A stretch of DNA of 55,310 nucleotides from the NCBI GenBank assembly GCA_037447655.1, contig JBBHKE010003072.1, positions 1 to 55,310 on the forward strand. Reading direction: 5' to 3'. The position numbers and the translations under genes were made by a program. This document shows positions 42,690 through 52,202 of the stretch, one piece after another (within the stretch, counting starts at the first letter, position 1; each line of letters starts with the position of its first letter). The DNA is from Zygnema cylindricum. Taxonomy: Eukaryota > Streptophyta > Zygnematophyceae > Zygnematales > Zygnemataceae. The notes beneath the pieces are model-generated. The model saw only the letters and a list, made by a program, of their open reading frames with translations, was not told the origin of the DNA and did no database searches.

Positions 42690-43755
42690 AATCGCGAATT
42701 GTTATTAGTGTCAAAGTTTAAATAGTGTTGAAGAAAATTTACCGTAATTGATGCTAATTAAGAATTTGAAAATTTTCAAAAAAAAGCTGTATTCTAATTT
42801 CGACGTTAATGCTAATTTGGGAACAACAAACATGGAATATACATTATTATATGTATCCGTACAAAATATTAGAAATCGTACGCCGTCGCGAATTTAAAAT
42901 ATCCGTACATGCCATACTACACCGCCAATCGTTATTAGCGTGTAAGTTTATTTAGCGTATAAAAATAATTACCGTGGTGTACGCTATTTAAGAATTTGAA
43001 AATTTTGGAAAAAATCATACATTCTAATTATTTGGTTATGGTAATTTAGATCTTTGAAAAAAAAAAATGTCGGTCGCAAACATGCTTACACTAATATAGG
43101 TCTCCGTACTAAATCTGACAAATCGTACACAAATCGTACATTCACACGGTCGAAACGCGGCTGTCGGACGAATATGTGCGAGCGGGATTTTTTACGACCT
43201 GGTTTTTTTCCTTTTTAGAACGCACATTCTCATGCGTCTGTGGTTACTAAAACTAATTTATTGTACTTTTTAACTTAAAAAGGTACATTTGCGTACGGTC
43301 TGACACTGACCGTACATCACTCTATTTAAGAGACAACGTACTGAAAATAACCCTAAATAGAATAAAGAAAAAAAAAGAATGAACTACGCTAATGGAGAAT
43401 AATAAAAAAAAAAGTGGGACGGAATTAGTGTACACAACGCTAATAACGATTGGCGGTGTAGTTTACGTGTCAAACTAATCCCGTTTTTTCGAGCGCACGA
43501 TCTTTTCCGTGAGCGTCTGATTTAATTCATTTTTTTTAAATTTTCCCTTGAAAAGGTACATTTATGTACGACCTGACATCGACCGTATATCATACTATTT
43601 ATATTTTATTGTACTTTCGGGCTTTACGCTAATTTGTACGGTACCTTAATTAACGTCAAGGAAAAAATAAAATCATGTATCCTATTTGAGGAAAAAAATC
43701 AAAATTTTAAGAACCCAAATTAGTGACTTTGACACTAATAACGATTCGCGGTGTA
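42688..43755. mobile_element. TA-flanked MITE (family 1), interrupted copy
   Basis: It begins TA + AATCGCGAATTGTTATTAG and ends GATTCGCGGTGTA, following 9301-9843 throughout (GCTAATTAAGAATTTGAAAA, TATGTATCCGTACAAAATAT). It inserted exactly at the terminal TA of the hAT-like element and is itself interrupted by the family-3 copy at 42918-43460. Confidence 0.85.
42918..43460. mobile_element. TA-flanked MITE (family 3), nested copy
   Basis: The ends are TACACCGCCAATCGTTATTA and the inverted TAATAACGATTGGCGGTGTA. The flanking MITE sequence resumes as GTTTACGTGTCAAACTAATC, matching ATTTACATGTCAGACCAATC in the uninterrupted copy. Confidence 0.85.
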
Positions 43756-43842
43756 CTGACCCCCGAAGCGGGCCGAGTGCTACAGCATAGTATAGTACAC
43801 TTTATTGTACTTAAATGTACATCACTGTACTTTGACGTACTG

Positions 43843-44335
43843 TACACCGTGAATCGCTATTAGCGTAATAAAAAATATAGCGTAATGAAACAATTAGCGT
43901 ACTTTACGGTAAATTGTGTTTTTTCGGGTACACCATGATACTAATTTATCGTGTACTCTAATTTGTAAACTGCTTTGTAAAAATTTTCGGCACATAATAT
44001 GTCCATACTAAAACATGTATATGTACGAAATTGTTCAAATTGTACGCCGTCGCTTTTTTTTTACATCTGCGTATCCCAGAAAATATTTACGCAATTATAT
44101 ATTATTATATTTTCTGTACTTTTAAATTTAAAAAGGTACGAAATAGTACATATCTGACATTCCGTACACCATACTATTTAAAAGGGCACTAAATTACAGT
44201 TATGAACCGCATTGAGCGGGGCACCTCAAATAACGTGCAAAAACATTTAGCGTACTTTATTCTATTTGAGAATTTGCCCCAAAAAAAGGGGTACCCCAAT
44301 TAGCGTCATGTACGCTAATAGCGATTCACGGTGTA
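43843..44335 (-). mobile_element. TA-flanked MITE (family 2), inverted copy
   Basis: This is the reverse complement of 15318-15810 with only scattered changes and the same length (493 bp). Confidence 0.9.
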
Positions 44336-44791
44336 CTGTACCAACCACAATTTTAAAAGTGTCGAGAACCGTCGTCGTTTGTTAGTGCTGACGTTTTGTT
44401 ATAGCCGTTACCACGGTGATGACAGCCTACTGTATCCTACGGTTTGAAAAGTACAAAAATCCGCTATCCGTACCCTCACGGCCTTTTTGATGTGGCACGT
44501 GGTCAAACGTACATGGAAAGATACAATACTTTACTATCTTAATAAATAGTGTAGATAGAAACGTTTGGAAAGCCGGCGTCACGCTGTTTTTGTTCCAAAA
44601 CGTACATAGACGCGTAAGAAACTTGTTCACAAAAGACAAAAAAAAAATCATTTCATGATAGCTTCGCCATCAAAATCTTTACAAAAGCCGTATAAAAATC
44701 GGCTACCTACTTTGACTCAAGAACATCTCACGTGAAATATGTGTTACTAACTGTACAAGAGGTGGGTAGAGTAGACAATGTAACCAATCTA
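44336..44791. other. Spacer, nothing recognised
   Basis: No gene or repeat family is recognised. Scattered GTAC words are present. Confidence 0.4.
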
Positions 44792-45085
44792 CTAATCTTC
44801 GTGCAATTCTCGCAGATTAGATGATTTTTTCGTATCGAATTTAGTCTTCAATTTCCTAGACTGTCAAATTCATTTATAAAACTCTAAGAAAAAGATTTGA
44901 TAGAAAACCAAATTTCTATGCACAATATGAAAATTAACAGAAAATAAAAAACACACCTTCGAGATAGCCAAAAAAGCTTTTGCAAATTCTATTATTGTCA
45001 ATTTTTGTCGAGACCTCAAAGTTTTTGTTGCTTGCTCCAAATTGACCGATACTGCCGCCTCGCCCGCTCTTCCTCTAAGGGTCAC
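44792..45085 (-). CDS. Possible last two exons of an unknown gene
   Basis: On the minus strand TTTTGCAG precedes an open 129-base segment (45085-44957; 43 codons, with RSRQKLTIIEFAKAFLAISK at its end) followed by the donor GTGTGT. In the same phase AATTTGACAG then precedes 23 codons (44860-44792) beginning SRKLKTKF and ending in TAG. Amino-acid composition is protein-like and the splice sites are good. I do not recognise the family, and no upstream exons could be placed in the low-complexity DNA at 45090-47000. Chance remains possible. Confidence 0.35.
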
Positions 45086-45689
45086 CTGCAAAACATTATA
45101 AAACCCCTAAAATCCCTAAAATCCCTAAAAAACCCCAAAGGACCACCCGCTTCACATGTAAAACCAACAAATCCCACACCAATCCATTCCCACTACCACT
45201 CCCACTCCCACTCCCACTCCCTCTCCCTCTCGCTCTCCCTCTTTCTCTCCTCTCCCACCCCCGCTCCATCTCCAACTCCCACTCCTACTCCTCCCATCCT
45301 AATCTCTCTATTTCTTTTACTACTCTTAAAAAGCTCTAAGAAAAGAAAAACAAATTGAACACATAACCAAAAGTGTTCTAAACAAACTAGACATATATAA
45401 TCTAAAGAGCCAACAACGGACCATGGTTTTCATTCGGCTTGCGGTGATTATCAATGTTTGAGTTAAAAGAATGGAAAGAACTAAAAACAAAATAACCATG
45501 CAATATAAGAACCAAAAAGGAGACATGTCTACACTAACTTCCCCACTTTCCCTAACCCTCAGAACCTACTGAAGCCAGGATGCAATCTCACTACTCCACG
45601 TGGACCTGTCTTCACAGCCAACTGACCAATCTACTCCCCATGACATCCTTCATGGTAGAGTGCTAGAAGGCTAAACGTCTACAAATGTC
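45086..45689. repeat. Low-complexity stretch with telomere-like and CCCACT repeats
   Basis: AAAACCCCTAAAATCCCTAA (45101-45120) and further CCCTAAAA words are followed by (CCCACT)n and (CCCTCT)n repeats at 45185-45260. The remainder has no recognised feature. Confidence 0.55.
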
Positions 45690-45951
45690 ACGTAAGGTTA
45701 CGTTCACAACGTTTTTTTTTTTGTGTGTGTTTTTCATTGCGTTTTTTTTTTCACAAATTTGGTGCGTCGTCACAGATTGTACACTGTCGACAGCCGTCAC
45801 GGGCATTGTCGGCGTATACAATCGTCACGCCCTTAAGTAACAACTTCGTTTGGTACACATGAAGACACCTGAAATCCGGGTCCGCCGGATTCGCGCTAAA
45901 AAACAAAGTAATTCCCATAAGTTTCAAGTACATGGAGACACACCCTAAGTT
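45690..45951. mobile_element. Right-end fragment of the AGGGTG fold-back family
   Basis: CACAGATTGTACACTGTCGA, GCCGTCACGGGCATTGTCGG, CACCTGAAATCCGGGTCCGC and the terminal CATGGAGACACACCCT closely match 17395-17571. No left end is present. Confidence 0.75.
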
Positions 45952-47226
45952 ACGCTGTCGCGTCACGTATTCCTCATAGAAATGTGCTCTAAAAGCTGAG
46001 TACCGTACTGTCATCTCACGTGGCGACACACCAGGAGTGTCTGTCGTTTTGTCCTTAGGTGGTACACGTAAATGGTAAACTTTGCTACGTCCGTACTGTT
46101 GTCTCAAAGGTCACACTATCACTTTCACGAGAAATCCTCATAAAAACGTACTGTACTAACAGTCGAGTGTCGTATTGACACGTCACGTGTCTGCACGCTT
46201 GGTTCCCCTCTTTGATTGTACATAGAAACAAACATAAAAAGTGACTTTGGTACGGTCACCCCAGTGTCACTACAGCACGCAGACATAGAAACGTACTATA
46301 TTATATCTTCCGTACTGGTACGTCACATTGTGGCGCGCTGGTTTCGTCCTAGATCGTACATAGAAACGAAGACAAACTGTGATTTCCGTACCTCTGTCGC
46401 GGTGTCACGAAGACAAAGCAGACATAGAAACGTCCAGAAAGCTGAATTCCGTCCTGTCATGTTACGAAGGAGACATAGAAAAGTACGGAAAAATGATAGA
46501 CGTACGGAAACGTACTTGTACTTTCACGTGACATGGCATGACGTTTTTGGTCAACAGGAGTCGACGGTGGTTGCAACATCATTTTGTTTTGTTTCGTGAG
46601 CCATAGATTAGGGTTTGCTCTCCTCCCTCTCCCTGTACTTGCTCATTTTTCACGTTTTTTTATTCATTTTTCACGTTTTTTTAACGTATTTTTGGAGCAA
46701 ATGACGTAAAAAAATTCGTCCTTTCGTATGATTTGACAATAAGAATAAAAAAAAACCAGCAGTAACAATCATCGGTAAAATTATTTGTTTGTTTTTTTGA
46801 TTTACAGCAGATTTTTAGGGTTTGACGCATAGTTTTAGAGCTACAGTACATTCGACCATTATTATTATTTTTTTTTTTTTTTTTTTTTGGGTTTGATAGT
46901 TTTTTATATGTTTTTTTTCTTTATTATGTTTTTTAGTAGTTTCTAACAGGCCATGCCAGAGAACTTGTTTCTCCCTTTCCTCCCTCTCCTTTTTCTCCCT
47001 CTCTCTCCTCTACCCCTCACGCCTCTCTCTCCCTCTCTCCTCTATCTCTCTCTCCTGCTCTATTCCATTTCCTCACTTCTCACTTCTTATTCCTAATTGC
47101 TTCCCTTCTCGCTCCATTCCCCCTCTTTCTCTGACACTCTCTCTCTCTCTCTCTCTCTCTCTCCCCCCCCCACTCTCTTTCGAAACCAATGCCTCACTCT
47201 CCCTCGATGGTGAAATTTCCCGGTTT
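45952..47226. other. Intergenic region upstream of EXO70
   Basis: No gene is recognised. 46150-46510 has five or more GACATAGAAACGT/TACATAGAAACGA words. From 46950 the plus strand becomes pyrimidine-rich with CTCCCTCTCTC microsatellites. Confidence 0.45.
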
Positions 47227-47574
47227 ATGAGTCCCTCTCCCTCGCTCTCCCTCTCTCACTCGCTCTCTCTCACTCTGTCCCTCTATATCTCTCCTTCTCC
47301 CTCTCATTCTCTCCCGCCCTCTCTCTATCACACACTCCCTCCCTTTCCCACCCCCCTCTCCATTCGCCAGCTTTCCATCTCCGTCTCTCCCTCTTCCTCT
47401 CCCTCTCCCTCGCCCCCTCTCTCTCCCTTGCTTACTGTCCCACGCTGTCTGCGTTCGCGTACCTTGCTTCTCTTTCTCTTCCTGTCCTCTTCTCTCCCTC
47501 TGTCCCTCCTTCCATCCCTCTCTCCCACTCCCTCTCTCACTCCCTCTCCCTCTCGCTCTTTCCCTCCATCCCCC

Positions 47575-47630
<56 letters not shown>

Positions 47631-47680
47631 CCCCCCCCCCACCCCTCCCTCTCCCTCCCTCCCTCCCCCCCCCCCCCCCC
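47122..47680. repeat. Pyrimidine tract with C52 homopolymer before EXO70
   Basis: Nearly every base on the plus strand is C or T. It includes an uninterrupted C run at 47576-47627 and a second C run at 47629-47640, ending 48 bases before the proposed EXO70 start. Open frames here are composition artefacts. Confidence 0.85.
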
Positions 47681-47688
47681 ATGAGAGC

Positions 47689-47767
47689 ATGACTCTCCCT
47701 CGAGCGGATATGGAGGACTCCGCTCTTTTCGTCAAACAGCTGTCTGTGCCGGAGGAGGTAAGTCTTT

Positions 47768-47802
<35 letters not shown>

Positions 47803-47928
47803 TTCTCCCTCTCAATACCTTTCTTTTTCTCTCTCGCCCTCTCTCTTTCTCTGTCTTTCTCCCTCTCTCCTACTCTAGATGTCTCTCTCAATATCACTCT
47901 CTCTCTCTCTCGATATAATTATATATAC

Positions 47929-47962
<34 letters not shown>

Positions 47963-50900
47963 TTGTGTCTCTCTCTTCTTCTCCCCTCCCTTTTACCTCT
48001 TTTGGCAACCAGATTTATTAACACAATTGTCAATAATTTCTAGTCAACACTAATAATAACTTTTTTTTTTCCTATTTTATTTATTGCATTAGTATAATAA
48101 TATTTTTTTTCCAGATAATTTATTTGTTTTCTTATTAAGATTACCAATGCCAAGTTTATTTTTCCATTTAAACTTTCTCTCCTCTCACTTCGCTCCCTCT
48201 CTCTTTCTCTCACTCTCTCTCTCTCTCTCTGTCTGTCTTCTTTCCCTCTCCCTTCCTTTTTCTACTCTCGTTATGCCTTCTTTCACGGCATACCAAAGGG
48301 GGTAAGACAAATTAATGGGTACAAAAAAGGGTTTCAATATAAGTTTGCATTTTTTCCTCTCTCTCTCTCTCTCTTTCTCTCTCTTCCTCTCTATCCATCA
48401 TTCTCTCCTTACATATTTGTCTTATCCTCCATTGCTCTCCGTTTTTACATTCCTCTTATTGCCTCTCTCCCTCTTCCTGTCTCAAACACTTACACTTTCT
48501 CTCTCTCTCCCTTTTCCTCTTTCTCCCGTTATTACCCTCTTTCCCTTTTCCCTTATTCTCTCTCTATGCTTCTATCTCTTTCGCTTTTTCCTCTTCTTTT
48601 CTCTCTATTTCACTTTTCCCTCTGTCTCTCTCTCACTCCCTCCTCCCCTCTCCCTCTCTTTCTCTCTCTCTGCTGTTCTGTACCATTGTCTGAAAATAGA
48701 ATCCTAAGGCCAGGTAAAGGGTTTTATTTAGGGTTTCTAAAAAAAATCCTTTGCTCTCATTCTCTCTCTATTTTGTTTCCCTTATATATAATTTTAGGTT
48801 TATATGTATTATATATGTATGTAATTTATACATAATATATATGTAATGTATATGTAATATATGTATATATATGTATGTATTCATATTTATATATATACAT
48901 ACATGTAATATATATATACATATGTGCGTATATATGCATATATGTCGGAGAGAAGGTATCAAAGATGTCAAAATGTAGTTGATAAAGACCCCGAATCTTT
49001 ACCTCCCTCTCATAATGATAAGCATCACAAGTTTCTCTCTCCCTTTTCTCTCCCTCTTTCTGTCTTTCTCTCTTTCTCTCCTCTCTCTCCTGCCTCCCTA
49101 TGTCCCTCCTTTCTGCCTCTCACCCCCCCTTTTTTTTGTCCTTTTCCTCCCTGTTTTCCGTACTTTTTTTGAACCTTTTTCTCACTCTTTTTTTCCCACT
49201 TTTTCCTTCCTTCCTCCCTCCCTCCCTCCCTTTTTGTCCTCCCTTTTGTCTCCGTTTTTTCCGTAATCTTTCCGTAACCTTCCGTTTTTCCCTTTTCCCC
49301 CCCGTTTTCACCCGTTTTCCCCCCGTTTTTTCCCCTTTTTTTCCCCCGTTTTTCCCCCTTTTTTCCCCCCGTCTTTTCCCCTTTTTTTCCCGGATTTTCC
49401 GTTTTTTCCCTTTTTTCCTGCAATTTTCCGTGCAGGTCGAGCCGATAATTAGGGAGGGAACGAGCTCCGATCTAAACAAATTTTTAGAAGCCGTCGATAA
49501 ATTACAAAGTTCTATCGTTTTTTTTGATCGTAACCGACACCTTAATATGTGTGAAGGAGCTCTCCGGCACGCGAGGCAGCTTCTCCACGTGGCTCAACAG
49601 AGTTTGGAGGCCGATTTCCACGAAATGTTGGGAAGTAGCAGGTGAGGGAGAGAGAGGGAGGGAGAGGGAGAGGGAGCGAGAGAGGATTTTTTTGGATTTT
49701 TTTTGGATTTTTTAAGATTTTTTCCGGTATTTTTGAGGTATTTTTTGGGTATTTTTTTGGGTATATTTCTTTTTTTCTTTCGACGCGTGAGACGGCTTCT
49801 CCATGTGGCTCAACAGAGTTTGGAGGTTGATTTCCACAAAATGTTGGGAAGTAGCAGGTGAGGGAGGGGGGAGGGAGAGGGAGAGGGAGAGAGGATTTTT
49901 TTAGGATTTTTTAGGATTTTTTAGGGTTTTTTTGTTGGTATTTTCGGAGTTATTTTTGGGTAGTTTTCGGTTTTTTTTTTCGGATTCATTAGCGTATACT
50001 TTGGAGGCTAATTTCCACAAAATGTTTGGAAGTAACAGGTGAGGGAGGGAGGGAGTAGGAGGGAGAGAGGGGGGGAGTGGTAGGGAGAGAGAGAGGGGGG
50101 GAGTGGTAGGGAGAGAGAGAGGGAGAGGGAGGGAGAGGGAGGGAGGGAGAGGGGGAGGGAGGGGGGGGGAGAGGGGGAGGGAGAGGGAGGGAGAGGGAGG
50201 GAGAGGGAGGGAGAGGGAGGGAGAGATGGAGGGAGAGGAAAGGAGAGAGGGGGAGAGAGGGGGGGAGAGAGGGAGGGAGAGAGGGGGAGAGAGAGAGGGA
50301 GAGAGGGAGGGAGAGGAGGGAGGGAGAGAGGGAGGTGGGAGAGAGAGAGGGAGGCAGTGGGAGCGAGAGAGGAGGGTGAGAGGGAGGGAGTGGGAGGGAG
50401 AGAGGGATGGTGTGGGAGGGAGAGAGGGAGAGGGGGAGGGAGAGTGGGAGGGAGAGGGAGGGTGAGGGGGGGGAGAGGGGGGAGAGAGAGGGGGAGAGGA
50501 TTTTAGAAATTTTTATGCTATTTTTTTGGTTTTTTTTGGACTTTTTTACGCGGGGAAAAAGTTTAGGGGAGATTTTGGTGAAATTTTGGGAGGTAGCAGA
50601 TAAGGGAGAGGGAGAGAGGGAGGGAGAGAGCGGGAGAGAAGGAAAGGGAGAGTGAGGGAGAGAAGGAGAGGGAGAGCAAGGAAGAATGTGGGATAGAGAT
50701 GGCGAGAGAGGCAGAGAGATGGAGCGAGATGGAGAGGGGGGAGAGAGGGAGAGAGAGGGAGAGTAAGGAAGAGCGTGGGAGGGAGAGGGCGAGAGAGGGA
50801 TAAAGAGGGAGAGGCGGGAGAGGAAGAGAGAGGGAGAGAGGGCGAGGGCGGAGAGAGGGGGAGAGAGAGAGAGGTGAGTGAGGGAGAGAGCAGGAGAGGG

Positions 50901-52132
50901 TGAGCGAGGGAGAGCAAGGAATAGCGTAGGGTGGAGAGGGCGAGATAGCGAGAGAGGGCGAGAGGGGGAGAAAGATGGAGAGGGAGAGTGAGGGAGAAAG
51001 AGGAGCGAGGGAGAGCGTGGGATGGAGAGGGGAAGAGGGAGAGAGGGGGAGAGAGAAGGAGAGAATGAGAGGAAGAGCGAGGGAGAGTAAGGAAGAGCAT
51101 GGGATGGAGAGGGCGAGAGAGGCAGAGAGAGTGAGAGAGATGGAGAGATATTTCGTGGATCCCGAGGAGTTGAGAGAGCAGCTGAACCCACTCCATTTTT
51201 TTTGCCTCCCTTTTTTTTTTTAGCGGCTGAACCTATTCCAATTTTTTTTCCTTTATTTTATCTTTCTCCGTCCCCCCCCCCCCCCCTTTTTTTTTTAGCG
51301 GTTTCGTGGATCCTGAGGAGTTGAGAGAGCAGCTGAAAGCTCAGATGGCCGAGGAAAAAAGATTAGAAAATTCAGAAAATTCGGAAAATTTTATTTTAAA
51401 TTCGGTACCGGAATTATTATTTCCGGAGGCCGTACCCGTTTTACAATCCATGGTCAACCGATTAAGAGGGATGGGACGAGAACTCCAAGTCGCCCAATCG
51501 TACAGGTAGTTTATTTTATTTTATTGTTGATTTTTATTATTGTTTTTATTATTATTTTTTTTTGAGTCTTTTTTGGTTTTTTTGGTTTATTTTGAGTTGT
51601 TTTCTGAGGTTTTTTGAGTTTTTTTTTGAGTTTTTCTGTATTAGTGTTTTTTGGGTCATGAATGGTTAATAGCGACGGGACGAGTACCCGAAGTTGCCCA
51701 ATTTTGCAGGTATTTTATTCACTATTTTTATTTTTGTTGTTATTATTGTTATATTATTATTATGATTATTATTTATTTTGCTTTTTTAGGTTTTTTTGGG
51801 TTTTTTTTTTTTTTTGTTTCTGCCTAAGAACAGGAAGCAACTGCCCTAATTCTACATTTGTTTTTTTACAATTTTTACGCTGTTTTTTCTTAGAATAAGC
51901 CTTGAAAAACTCCATTCTTTTTGTTTTTTGTTTCGTTCTTTTTTCGGGTTATTTCGTTTTTATTTTTTTTAAACAGGGATAGGAGAGGAATTGCTCTAAT
52001 TAGGAATTTGGAGCGATTGGGGGTGGAAAAAATCACCACAAAAGACATACAAGATATGCCGTGGCAAGACCTCGACTCTCGAATGAGACTGTGGATAGAA
52101 AATATTCGAATTGTGGTCTGTACCTTTTTTTG

Positions 52133-52202
<70 letters not shown>

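Noticed and set aside
47227-48021. 264-codon Ser/Pro/Leu-rich open frame
   Set aside because: It is driven by CT microsatellites and a C52 run. Only its in-frame part from 47689 to 47757 is taken, as EXO70 exon 1.
49025-49479. Lys/Gly-rich minus-strand frames opposite EXO70 intron 1
   Set aside because: They are the reverse of a T/C-rich polypyrimidine tract, with no independent evidence.
49989-51191. 400-codon minus-strand Ser/Pro/Leu frame, and its overlapping partners on both strands
   Set aside because: It is a pure composition artefact of the homopurine tract inside an intron; no domain or splice logic is present.
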